Shown here: positions 1 to 6,475 of the stretch, piece after piece | Position numbering within the stretch: the stretch's first letter is position 1 | Layout: each line of letters begins with the position of its first letter | Source of the DNA: Prevotella sp. CAG:1185 | GTDB lineage: Bacteria > Bacteroidota > Bacteroidia > Bacteroidales > Bacteroidaceae | Reading direction: 5' to 3' | Assembly (NCBI GenBank): GCA_000436695.1 | Contig: HF992619.1 | Coordinates: forward strand, 3,707-14,044 | DNA: 10,338 nucleotides | Notes under the pieces: generated by a model | The model's input: the letters and a program-made list of their open reading frames with translations, nothing else | What the model was told of the DNA's origin: nothing | Database searches by the model: none | Made by a program: the position numbers and the translations under genes

Positions 1-1875
1 CTGGAGTTCTGCCTGGGCGTGTTCATTCTTTTTGCCATACACCGCCGCCTCGTTTCGAGACTTGTGCTGCTGTTCATGGCCATAATGACGCCGCTCACGC
101 TGTGGCTCGCCGTTGCCAATCCGATAAAAGACTGCGGATGTTTCGGCGACGCCGTCATACTGACCAACTGGGAGACGTTCTATAAGAACATAGTGCTGCT
201 GGCGGCAGCCATAGTGCTTTGCGTCAAGCCTCTGGGCATGCCCCGCTTTATCAGCCGCTCAAACCAGTGGATTGTGGTAACCTACACCATTATCTTTATC
301 CTCTTTTCGAGCAGCATGTGCCTTTACACCCTGCCTACATTCGACTTCCGCCCCTATCACATAGGCGCCAACATAAAGAAGGGAATGGAGATACCCGAAG
401 GAGCAAAGGGACCTGAGTTTGAGACTACGTTTATTCTTGAGAAAAACGGACAGCGCAAAGAGTTTACGCTCGACAACTATCCCGACTCCACATGGACGTT
501 CATCGACAGCAAGACGGTGCAGATTTCAGAGGGATATGTGCCCCCTATCCACGACTTCTCGATACAGACCACCGACGGAAGCGAAGACATAACCGATAGC
601 GTGCTGAGCCGCCGCGGCTACTCGTTCCTGCTCATATCGCCGCATCTTGAGAAGGCCGACGACACCAACTTCGGCGACATTGACCAGATATACGAATATT
701 GCCAGAACAACAACTATCCGTTCTACGCGCTTACGGCAAGCACCGACGAGGGCATTCAGCACTGGCGCGACATAACGGGAGCCGAATATCAGTTTTATCT
801 GACCGACGAAACCACGCTGAAGACAATAATAAGGAGCAACCCCGGACTGCTGCTTCTGAAAGACGGAGTGGTGATAGGCAAATGGAGCCACAACGACCTG
901 CCGCAGCTAAACGACCAGTCGCCTAAGCTCGAACGCACCGAATACGGCCAGATGCCGCAGAACTCTGTTACGGGCAAGATTTCAAAAATAGTGCTATGGT
1001 ACATACTTCCGCTGCTGTTGCTCACCTTTGCCGACCGCACATGGAAGTTTACGAAATGGATAAAAGAGAAAGAACATTCAAACAAAATATACCAACTTTT
1101 TAAAAGAAAGAAAAATATGAGAAAGAAAATTGTAGCAGGTAACTGGAAAATGAACATGAACCTGCAGGACGGTATCGCCCTGGCAAAAGAACTTAACGAG
1201 ACTCTTAACAACAACAAGCCTAACTGCGGCGTAATCATCTGCACACCGTTCATCCACCTGGCAAGCATAGCACAGTTCCTCAATCAGGACGTGATAGCTC
1301 TCGGCGCTGAAAACTGCGCAGACAAAGAGAAAGGTGCTTTCACAGGCGAAGTTTCTGCAGAGATGGTAAAGAGCACAGGTGCTCAGTATGTTATTCTCGG
1401 CCACTCAGAGCGCCGCGGATACTACGGAGAGACTCCTGAGATACTGAAAGAGAAAGTACAGCTCGCACTGAAGAATGGTCTGAAAGTTATCTTCTGCATC
1501 GGCGAGAGCCTTGAGGAGAGAGAAGCAGGCAAGCAGAACGACGTTGTTAAGGCTGAGCTTGAGGGCAGCGTATTCAACCTCACAGCTGAAGAGTTTAAGA
1601 ACATCGTTATTGCATACGAGCCAATCTGGGCTATCGGTACAGGCAAGACTGCCACAGCAGAGCAGGCTGAAGAGATTCACGCTTACATCCGCAGCATAGT
1701 AGCTGAGAAATACGGAAAAGAAGTTGCTGAGGACACATCTATCCTCTACGGCGGAAGCTGCAAGGCAAGCAACGCTCCTGAGCTGTTTGCTAAACCTGAC
1801 ATCGACGGCGGACTCATCGGCGGCGCTTCACTGAAAGCTGCTGACTTCATGGGTATCATCGACGCATGGAAATAA
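1..1875 (+). CDS. DoxX/MauE-like membrane protein continuous in frame with triose-phosphate isomerase (5' partial)
   Basis: The frame is open from the first base, so the true start lies upstream; the GTG at 19 is only an internal Val codon. Visible residues 1-372 form a membrane protein. Hydrophobic helices lie at about 5-13 (cut), 20-40, 58-75 and 85-105, with a Cys-x-Cys-Phe-Gly motif (nt 133-150) as in DoxX/MauE-type proteins. A soluble domain of about 220 residues follows; its pattern (FLLISPHL, YPFYALTAS, GLLLLKDGVVIGKW) resembles a thioredoxin/AhpC-like fold, but it has no CxxC. A last helix at about nt 985-1030 and a Lys/Arg-rich tail put the C-terminus in the cytoplasm. I think this is the family NCBI calls BT_3928-like (from memory). 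No stop codon occurs before the tpiA ATG at 1117, so the frame continues through TpiA. It may be a true fusion, a lost stop, or a sequence error. The membrane protein's function is unknown; a redox or envelope role is inference. Confidence 0.8.
   Translation: MEFCLGVFILFAIHRRLVSRLVLLFMAIMTPLTLWLAVANPIKDCGCFGDAVILTNWETFYKNIVLLAAAIVLCVKPLGMPRFISRSNQWIVVTYTIIFILFSSSMCLYTLPTFDFRPYHIGANIKKGMEIPEGAKGPEFETTFILEKNGQRKEFTLDNYPDSTWTFIDSKTVQISEGYVPPIHDFSIQTTDGSEDITDSVLSRRGYSFLLISPHLEKADDTNFGDIDQIYEYCQNNNYPFYALTASTDEGIQHWRDITGAEYQFYLTDETTLKTIIRSNPGLLLLKDGVVIGKWSHNDLPQLNDQSPKLERTEYGQMPQNSVTGKISKIVLWYILPLLLLTFADRTWKFTKWIKEKEHSNKIYQLFKRKKNMRKKIVAGNWKMNMNLQDGIALAKELNETLNNNKPNCGVIICTPFIHLASIAQFLNQDVIALGAENCADKEKGAFTGEVSAEMVKSTGAQYVILGHSERRGYYGETPEILKEKVQLALKNGLKVIFCIGESLEEREAGKQNDVVKAELEGSVFNLTAEEFKNIVIAYEPIWAIGTGKTATAEQAEEIHAYIRSIVAEKYGKEVAEDTSILYGGSCKASNAPELFAKPDIDGGLIGGASLKAADFMGIIDAWK
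1117..1875 (+). CDS. tpiA: triose-phosphate isomerase
   Basis: This enzyme interconverts dihydroxyacetone phosphate and glyceraldehyde 3-phosphate in glycolysis and gluconeogenesis, in the cytoplasm. Counted from the ATG at 1117 it has 252 residues, the normal TIM length. All key sites are present: Asn9 and Lys11 in AGNWKMN, catalytic His96 in ILGHSERR, catalytic Glu168 in AYEPIWAIGTGK with flexible loop 6 after it, and the phosphate-binding YGGS (211-214) and GGLIGGAS (231-238). The ATG is preceded by an A-rich stretch, as expected for a Bacteroidota translation start, and the protein begins exactly where TIM homologues begin, so internal initiation here is plausible. The upstream DoxX-like frame joins it without a stop. 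Codon use shifts at the junction: the upstream part favours C- and G-ending codons, while tpiA uses more GCT and GTT, as a highly expressed gene might. Product identity is certain; whether it is made alone, fused, or both is open. Confidence 0.97.
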   Translation: MRKKIVAGNWKMNMNLQDGIALAKELNETLNNNKPNCGVIICTPFIHLASIAQFLNQDVIALGAENCADKEKGAFTGEVSAEMVKSTGAQYVILGHSERRGYYGETPEILKEKVQLALKNGLKVIFCIGESLEEREAGKQNDVVKAELEGSVFNLTAEEFKNIVIAYEPIWAIGTGKTATAEQAEEIHAYIRSIVAEKYGKEVAEDTSILYGGSCKASNAPELFAKPDIDGGLIGGASLKAADFMGIIDAWK

Positions 1876-1886
1876 TCTGAAACATT

Positions 1887-1942
1887 AAACGGGATGGAGG
1901 GCGGAACAGCCGTAAAGGCATAACCGCCGCCTAATCCCGTTT
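1887..1942 (+). terminator. Nested hairpin after tpiA (terminator or processing element)
   Basis: AAACGGGAT (1887-1895) pairs perfectly with ATCCCGTTT (1934-1942). Inside it GGCGG (1900-1904) can pair with CCGCC (1924-1928 or 1927-1931), and GCC (1909-1911) with GGC (1917-1919) around a GTAAA loop. No run of T follows, so this is not a classic intrinsic terminator. It could be a weak terminator, an mRNA-stabilising 3' structure or an attenuator between tpiA and the SPOR gene. Confidence 0.5.
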
Positions 1943-1977
1943 ACTTATTTAACCTTATAAAACTCAATAACCCGAAA

Positions 1978-2658
1978 ATGATGAAACAATTCGCCGTAAT
2001 ATTTTTACTGACATTGGGCTTCAGCATCAACACCGAAGCGCAATCATTTCTCAACGACCTAAGGACAGACAAGTCGGGACAGGGAACCGTGACCGTCAGT
2101 CAGAGCAAAGAAATCGACGAATTGGTAAACAACGCCAAGCTGGTAAAGTCGACCCCTGTAACGCAACCCACCCAAAGCACAGGCCACACCGGCACGTCTA
2201 CAGCTACACGTCGCAACGAAAGCACGAGCCATAACAATGCCGTAGCCGAACACCCCCAGCAACAGCACCACGTTCAGGAAAAGAAAGACACGACAGAAGA
2301 ACCGCTCAGAGAGCAGCATTCTGCATCAGCCAGCACCGGATCGAGCTATGAAGTGCCGACAATCAACACGGCAAAGAAGGTGATGCGCAACAGCAGAAGA
2401 ATAACAGGCTACCGCGTTCAGGCTTACGCAGGAGGCAACTCACGCGTTGACCGCCAAAGAGCCGAGAACATAGGCAACGCCATAAAGATGAGGTTTCCCG
2501 ACCTCCCCGTTTACGTACACTTCTATTCTCCACGCTGGATTTGCCGCGTAGGCAACTTCAGAACGTATCAGGAAGCCAGCAATGTGCTCAAGGAGATAAA
2601 GAGCATGGGCTATAAGCAAGCCTGCATTGTAAAAGGAAAAATCACCGTAGGATATTAA
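1978..2658 (+). CDS. Secreted SPOR-domain protein
   Basis: A 226-residue protein. Residues 1-21 form a signal peptide (MMKQF, hydrophobic core, cleavage probably at TEAQ/S). A Thr/Ser/His/Gln-rich, probably disordered linker spans about 60-125. The C-terminal SPOR domain (about 142-226) opens with TGYRVQAYAGG and shows the usual VYVHFYSPRWICRVGNF core and a GYKQACIV end. SPOR domains bind denuded peptidoglycan glycan strands, often at division sites, so a periplasmic or cell-wall-associated role is expected. There is no transmembrane anchor beyond the signal peptide, unlike FtsN. The start is ATG 1978; the adjacent ATG at 1981 would only drop one residue. It lies 102 nt after tpiA, past a hairpin, and before folE. 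I see no TTTG/TAnnTTTG promoter in the gap, so cotranscription with tpiA is possible. Confidence 0.9.
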   Translation: MMKQFAVIFLLTLGFSINTEAQSFLNDLRTDKSGQGTVTVSQSKEIDELVNNAKLVKSTPVTQPTQSTGHTGTSTATRRNESTSHNNAVAEHPQQQHHVQEKKDTTEEPLREQHSASASTGSSYEVPTINTAKKVMRNSRRITGYRVQAYAGGNSRVDRQRAENIGNAIKMRFPDLPVYVHFYSPRWICRVGNFRTYQEASNVLKEIKSMGYKQACIVKGKITVGY

Positions 2659-2669
2659 TATTCACCATA

Positions 2670-2739
2670 CCGGCACCGCACATACGCAACTGCCGGAAAA
2701 ACAAGACAAGCTGCACGGCATGAACATTGACCATGCCGG
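2670..2739 (+). promoter_or_regulatory. Two mutually exclusive hairpins in the folE leader
   Basis: CCGGCA (2670-2675) pairs with TGCCGG (2691-2696). CGGCATG (2716-2722) pairs with CATGCCG (2732-2738) around a 9-nt loop. TGCCGG recurs at 2734-2739, so the first arm could instead pair with the end of the second hairpin. This gives two alternative folds just before the folE start. No T-run follows either stem. The structure is read from sequence; a regulatory role is inference. Confidence 0.35.
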
Positions 2740-2774
2740 CAAACTATTTATTACAAAATAATCCATATAAGATA

Positions 2775-3368
2775 ATGAATCCCGAAACAGAATTCCGTGA
2801 AGGTCTTGACGACCTGGCATCACACTATAAAAGTATTATTGAACTTCTCGGCGAAGACTCTTCGCGCGAAGGCCTGCTAAAGACACCTATGCGCGTGGCC
2901 AAAGCCATGCAGATACTTACACGCGGCTATACGCAAGACGCCCATAAAGTGCTGCTCGACGCGCTCTTTGAAGAGAAATACAACCAGATGGTGATAGTTA
3001 AGGACATTGACTTCTTTTCGCTGTGCGAGCACCACATGCTGCCGTTCTATGGCAAAGTGCACGTGGCATACATACCCAACGGATACATCACCGGCCTGAG
3101 CAAGATAGCACGAGTTGTCGACATATTCAGCCACAGACTGCAAGTGCAGGAGAGAATGACCCTGCAGATAAAAGACTGCATACAGGAAACGCTTAAACCG
3201 CTCGGCGTAATGGTGGTGGTTGAAGCCAAGCACATGTGCATGCAGATGAGAGGCGTTGAGAAGCAAAACTCTATAACAACGACAAGCGACTTCTCGGGAG
3301 CATTCAACCAGGCAAAGACGAGAGAAGAATTTATGAACTTGCTTCACAGCGAAGTAAGACATATATAA
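2775..3368 (+). CDS. folE: GTP cyclohydrolase I (FolE, type IA)
   Basis: It converts GTP to 7,8-dihydroneopterin triphosphate, the first step toward folate and also a precursor for queuosine. From ATG 2775 the protein has 197 residues, the usual length for the bacterial enzyme. The T-fold signature is intact: REGLLKTPMRVAKAM (31-45), zinc ligands Cys84 and His87 with catalytic His86 in LCEHHMLPF, the GLSKIARVVDIFSHRLQVQE block (107-126), and the third zinc ligand Cys155 with nearby His153 in AKHMCMQMRG. The frame opens upstream at TTG 2727 and ATG 2733. Those starts would add 14-16 residues unlike the family and overlap the leader hairpins, so 2775, preceded by an AT-rich leader, is preferred. 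It lies 116 nt after the SPOR gene, same strand. No known folate-type riboswitch is recognised ahead of it. Confidence 0.96.
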   Translation: MNPETEFREGLDDLASHYKSIIELLGEDSSREGLLKTPMRVAKAMQILTRGYTQDAHKVLLDALFEEKYNQMVIVKDIDFFSLCEHHMLPFYGKVHVAYIPNGYITGLSKIARVVDIFSHRLQVQERMTLQIKDCIQETLKPLGVMVVVEAKHMCMQMRGVEKQNSITTTSDFSGAFNQAKTREEFMNLLHSEVRHI

Positions 3369-3419
3369 ACGGCTTGAAAATAAACACGGAGTGCATTATC
3401 TTAAACTTTTTTAACAATA

Positions 3420-3442
3420 AGCGGTGCAAGATTTGTGCCGCT
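3420..3442 (+). terminator. 10-bp stem-loop after folE
   Basis: The arms 3420-3429 and 3433-3442 pair over 10 bp (AGCGGTGCAA with TTGTGCCGCT, two G-U wobbles) around a 3-nt GAT loop. A TTTTTT run lies upstream on + rather than downstream, so the T-tract would fit a minus-strand terminator better. It may end the folE transcript or sit in the leader of the next gene. No clear promoter could be placed between it and 3499. Confidence 0.45.
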
Positions 3443-3498
3443 AAACTATTTACTGATATAGAATATTCATAAACATTAAAAAACAAAAATTAATTAAC

Positions 3499-4173
3499 AT
3501 GAAAAATTTATCAAGACTGTTTGCCATTCTGATTTGCTGCACAATGGCAGTTTCATTAACATCATGTCTCGGAACTGACGACGACTCAGGCATTGACGCA
3601 GAAACTTACCAAAAATGGCTCTCACAAATGAGCGGCACCTATTATGGCGGAACATCATATCAGACAAAAAACAGAGTTTATTTCATTAACGACACCATAA
3701 CAGACAAGAACAACAAGAATAAGCTTGACTCTATCACCGGAATAACAGCCTCATATTATAAAGGCGACTCAACAATAGTTGTCAACGGTATTTCAGGAAG
3801 AGTGCTTGCTAAGGAGATTAAAGACAACGACGCACTGAAAAAGGCTCTCGAAGAGGCTTATTCACCTACACTGAAAGCAAAATTTGTTATTTACAACATT
3901 TTGAATTCAAACATAGCTTATTATCTTGCTTATCCTTATGACATAACATATCCGGAACTTAAATACAACGGCGAAACTCATAAAGTATCGTTTAAACTTT
4001 ACTCTCCAGCCATTGGTGCATATCAGTACACCGCAAATGCAGAACTTAACGTGATTGATTTTTATGTCCTTGGCGTTTATGTTGACGACAAACTGGCTTA
4101 CACGATATGCGACAACACAAATAATGAAGACCAGATGAAAAAAGCTTTCCTTGAAGTTGTTGTAGGAAGATAA
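3499..4173 (+). CDS. Small Bacteroidales lipoprotein of unknown function (possibly DUF4840-like)
   Basis: A 224-residue protein with a type II signal peptide: positive N-terminus, hydrophobic core, lipobox LTSC with the lipidated Cys at residue 23. The residues after it (LGTDDDSG) are acidic, resembling the lipoprotein export signal that sends Bacteroidota lipoproteins to the cell surface. The rest (GTYYGGTSYQ early, then alternating polar/hydrophobic stretches rich in Tyr, Asn and Lys) suggests a beta-rich extracytoplasmic domain. It resembles the short DUF4840-type lipoproteins common in Bacteroides and Prevotella, but that match is from memory and weak. The gene is visibly more AT-rich than its neighbours: the 60 nt from 3661 hold 19 G/C, against 32 in the 60 nt from 5041 of the next gene. 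The ATG at 3499 follows an AT-rich leader. A strong terminator follows, so it is probably monocistronic. No function can be assigned. Confidence 0.85.
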   Translation: MKNLSRLFAILICCTMAVSLTSCLGTDDDSGIDAETYQKWLSQMSGTYYGGTSYQTKNRVYFINDTITDKNNKNKLDSITGITASYYKGDSTIVVNGISGRVLAKEIKDNDALKKALEEAYSPTLKAKFVIYNILNSNIAYYLAYPYDITYPELKYNGETHKVSFKLYSPAIGAYQYTANAELNVIDFYVLGVYVDDKLAYTICDNTNNEDQMKKAFLEVVVGR

Positions 4174-4213
4174 TAACAAAAAGACATAATATTTGGTTCA
4201 ATTTCATTTTAGT

Positions 4214-4255
4214 TAAATCCACGGCATTTATCTCAATGCTGTGGATTTATTTTTT
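4214..4255 (+). terminator. Strong intrinsic terminator of the lipoprotein gene
   Basis: A 14-bp stem (4214-4227 with 4236-4249, one G-U pair) closes an 8-nt loop and is followed directly by six T (4250-4255). It lies 40 nt past the lipoprotein stop codon. Confidence 0.92.
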
Positions 4256-4284
4256 ATGCCGCTACTTATTTTACGCAGCCCGGC

Positions 4285-4315
4285 TTTGTGCATAGCCGAA
4301 ATTTTGTTAACTTTG
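4285..4315 (+). promoter_or_regulatory. Bacteroidota sigma-ABfr-type promoter of the hydrolase gene
   Basis: A -33 TTTG (4285-4288) and a -7 TAACTTTG (4308-4315, matching TAnnTTTG) are separated by 19 nt, the expected spacing. Transcription would start near 4322, leaving a leader of about 100 nt before the ATG at 4421. CGGCT (4281-4285) and AGCCG (4294-4298) form an inverted repeat around the -33 element, a possible operator. Confidence 0.8.
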
Positions 4316-4420
4316 TAGAGAATTTGTATCCGAAAGCACGACATCACAGAAAGATATTCAACGGAGCAGAAATATAAAATATTTATACTGAAAAACATTA
4401 ATCAACAAACAACAGAAATT

Positions 4421-5785
4421 ATGAAAGCAATACTAACCCTATTAGTCGCGCTCATCACAACGCTGACTGCATCGGCACAGAATCTTGACGGCAGCTGGAC
4501 AGGCAAGCTTAACGTTGGACAAGCCACGCTGAACATTGTGTTCAACATAGCCAAAGACAAGGACAACAAGCCTGCTTGCACAATGGACAGTCCTGACCAG
4601 AACGTGAAAGGCATACCTGCCGAAATAACCATAACCGACGAAACAAAGGTGAAAATAAGCATACCAGCCATAATGGCTGCCTTTGAAGGCGAGATGAAAG
4701 ACGGCATACTGAAAGGCACATTCAGTCAAAGCGGTATGTCGTTCCCATTGGAAATGAAGCCCGGAAAGGTTGAGCGCAACAGGCCGCAGACGCCTAAGGA
4801 GCCTTATCCGTATAAGACAGAGGAGGTGACATTCACCAATGCTGAAGACAACGCCACCCTGAGCGGCACGCTGACCTACCCCACGGGATATGAAAAGATG
4901 AAGAAGGGCACGGTGCCTGTTGTGGTGATGGTTACCGGAAGCGGACAGCAAGACCGCAACGAGGAGATTTTTGAGCACAAGCCTTTTCTCGTAATAGCCG
5001 ACTTTCTGGCACGCAACGGCATTGCATCGCTGAGATATGACGACCGCGGCATGGGCAAGTCGAAGGGCGACATAGCAAATGCCACCACTGAAAACTTTAT
5101 GAAAGACGCGCTTGCCGCCGTTGAATATGTGCGCGGAACAAAGGGTTTCGGCAAAATCGGAGTGCTCGGCCACAGCGAAGGAGGGTGCATAGCATTCATG
5201 ATTGCAGCAACGGGCAAAGCCGATTTCATTGTAAGCATGGCAGGAACAGGCGTCAGGGGCGACAGCATTCTGATGGAACAGAACCTCATACTACTCAAGA
5301 TGAGCGGTTATACTGACAATATGTGCGCCGGATATGCAAAGGTGCTGCGTGGTGTTTACGACTTCATTATAGACAAAAAGACAACCGATGACGCCAAGGC
5401 TGTGGTTAAAGAGATTGCCGCGAAGGCAGGAGCCAACCTGCCCGAATCTGCCACTGACAACATGGCAAAGATTATAGAAATGAACAATCCGTGGCTAAAC
5501 TATTTCATTGCCTTCGACCCTCGCCCGTGTATATCCAAGACAAAATGCCCCGTTATGGCCATAAACGGCAGCAGCGACACACAGGTTATAGCCTCAACCA
5601 ACATCGGAAGCATAGAGAAACTGCTGCCTAAGAACAAGAAGAACATGATTAAAACATACAGCGGACTTAACCACCTGTTTCAGCACTGCACAATGGGCAC
5701 AGTAAACGAATACGCAAATATCGAGGAAACCATATCGCCCGAAGTGCTCAACGATATTGCTACGTGGATCAATTCGGTGAAATAA
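4421..5785 (+). CDS. Secreted alpha/beta hydrolase
   Basis: A 454-residue protein with an N-terminal signal peptide (cleavage probably at ASAQ/N, residue 20), so it acts in the periplasm or outside. Residues 21-115 form a separate beta-rich domain (DGSWTGKL, then paired strands ending in LKGTFSQSG), a lipocalin/DUF-like module often seen before such hydrolases. The hydrolase domain spans about 130-454. It has an oxyanion-type loop VTGSGQQDRN (171-180), the YDDRGMGKS segment (206-214), nucleophile Ser252 in GHSEGG, probable acid Asp386 in NGSSDTQV, and His418 in GLNHLFQH. The triad suggests an esterase, peptidase or acyl hydrolase, but the substrate cannot be read from sequence. It has its own promoter and terminator, so it is monocistronic. 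The start is the first Met after the leader and directly precedes the signal peptide. Confidence 0.93.
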   Translation: MKAILTLLVALITTLTASAQNLDGSWTGKLNVGQATLNIVFNIAKDKDNKPACTMDSPDQNVKGIPAEITITDETKVKISIPAIMAAFEGEMKDGILKGTFSQSGMSFPLEMKPGKVERNRPQTPKEPYPYKTEEVTFTNAEDNATLSGTLTYPTGYEKMKKGTVPVVVMVTGSGQQDRNEEIFEHKPFLVIADFLARNGIASLRYDDRGMGKSKGDIANATTENFMKDALAAVEYVRGTKGFGKIGVLGHSEGGCIAFMIAATGKADFIVSMAGTGVRGDSILMEQNLILLKMSGYTDNMCAGYAKVLRGVYDFIIDKKTTDDAKAVVKEIAAKAGANLPESATDNMAKIIEMNNPWLNYFIAFDPRPCISKTKCPVMAINGSSDTQVIASTNIGSIEKLLPKNKKNMIKTYSGLNHLFQHCTMGTVNEYANIEETISPEVLNDIATWINSVK

Positions 5786-5806
5786 CTTACAATGATATAC
5801 AGACAT

Positions 5807-5845
5807 AAAAAGAGCGACAGCTTATGCAGCTTGTCGCTCTTTTTT
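5807..5845. terminator. Bidirectional intrinsic terminator after the hydrolase gene
   Basis: AAAAAGAGCGACA (5807-5819) faces TGTCGCTCT plus five T (5832-5845), giving a 9-bp core stem extended by A-T pairs. There is a T-run after the stem on + and an equivalent T-run on the minus strand. On + it ends the hydrolase transcript; on - it could back up the tRNA-Pro terminator. Confidence 0.9.
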
Positions 5846-5924
5846 ATGTTTATAACTTCAATATAATACAACGGTCCGTAAATGTAAATTGCATTAATAT
5901 GCCAGATAGCATAAAAAGAAACTA

Positions 5925-5956
5925 GGCTAACATGCTGAATAATCAACACATTAGCC
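5925..5956 (-). terminator. Terminator of the tRNA-Pro transcript
   Basis: On the minus strand, 5956-5944 pairs with 5937-5925 over 13 bp (some G-U pairs) around a 6-nt loop. A T-rich tail follows at about 5920-5912. It lies 8 nt past the encoded CCA end of the tRNA. Confidence 0.75.
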
Positions 5957-5964
5957 CAATTTCT

Positions 5965-6041
5965 TGGTCGGGATGACTGGACTCGAACCAGCGACCTCAC
6001 GCCCCCCAGACGCGTGCGCTAACCAACTGCGCTACATCCCG
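5965..6041 (-). tRNA. tRNA-Pro (anticodon GGG), CCA encoded
   Basis: Read on the minus strand, the acceptor CGGGATG pairs perfectly with CATCCCG. The D arm is GCGC/GCGC, and the anticodon stem CGCGT/GCGTG carries the loop CTGGGGG, with U33 placing the anticodon at GGG. The variable loop is AGGTC and the T loop TTCGAGT. Discriminator A and an encoded CCA (5967-5965) complete a 77-nt gene. It reads proline codons CCC and CCU. G37 after the anticodon fits a tRNA-Pro methylated by TrmD. No second copy of its 3' end is seen nearby, so it is not an occupied integration site here. Confidence 0.96.
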
Positions 6042-6057
6042 TCCTTATTTGCGGGTG

Positions 6058-6089
6058 CAAAAGTACACACTTATTATGACATCTGCAAA
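6058..6089 (-). promoter_or_regulatory. Promoter of tRNA-Pro
   Basis: On the minus strand, TTTG (6089-6086) and TACTTTTG (6065-6058, matching TAnnTTTG) are 20 nt apart. The -7 box ends 17 nt before the mature tRNA 5' end, so the primary transcript would have only a short leader. Confidence 0.75.
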
Positions 6090-6343
6090 CTTTTACGCGT
6101 TTTTTTTGCACTTTCAACGTAAATATTTATTAAATACAATCCTTTTAAAGCCTTTTCATGCTCAATAAGGACACATAAATATTGATTAAAGATAATGCTC
6201 AAAACCAACCCTTATATATGACTTATAAAGGAAGATATGCACATTTTTACAACGCAAAACCAATAATATCAGCCGCATCATTCTATCCGCAATAATCATA
6301 AAACAGTGCATCAGTTGTAAACAAAGTTTAACCATTGAGGCCT

Positions 6344-6357
6344 TTGCATTAACACAA
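6344..6357 (+). repeat. 14-bp direct repeat, left copy
   Basis: TTGCATTAACACAA occurs here and again, identical, at 6736-6749, starting 392 nt later. The two copies flank the DnaA box and the 22-bp array. Confidence 0.7.
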
Positions 6358-6444
6358 CAGAAATCATTATTCTACAAAGAACTATACGCCGACAATCATT
6401 CAAAACACCTAATGACAGCGCAAAATGATGCCGCTTAACGGCAG

Positions 6445-6453
6445 TTATCCACA
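6445..6453 (+). promoter_or_regulatory. Perfect-consensus DnaA box
   Basis: TTATCCACA matches the consensus TTATNCACA exactly. It is preceded by the small inverted repeat GCCG-CTTAA-CGGC (6430-6442). Only poor second sites are nearby (TTATCAACG at 6485-6493, two mismatches). A single box may arise by chance or titrate DnaA; it is not sufficient for an origin. Confidence 0.4.
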
Positions 6454-6475
6454 GTTTTTCAATTGTTTTCATGCC

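Noticed and set aside
795..1283. 162-codon minus-strand open frame across the DoxX-TpiA junction
   Set aside because: It is antisense to two conserved coding regions and has no family match.
2727..2774. Upstream starts of FolE (TTG 2727, ATG 2733)
   Set aside because: The added residues do not match the family, whereas ATG 2775 gives the usual length.
4442..5173. 243-codon minus-strand open frame
   Set aside because: It is antisense to the signal peptide and catalytic domain of the alpha/beta hydrolase, a by-product of codon bias.
5680..6000. 106-codon minus-strand open frame
   Set aside because: It starts inside the tRNA-Pro gene and crosses two terminators.
5965..6041. Integration site of a mobile element at tRNA-Pro
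   Set aside because: There is no integrase, and no duplicated tRNA 3' end is seen anywhere in the window.
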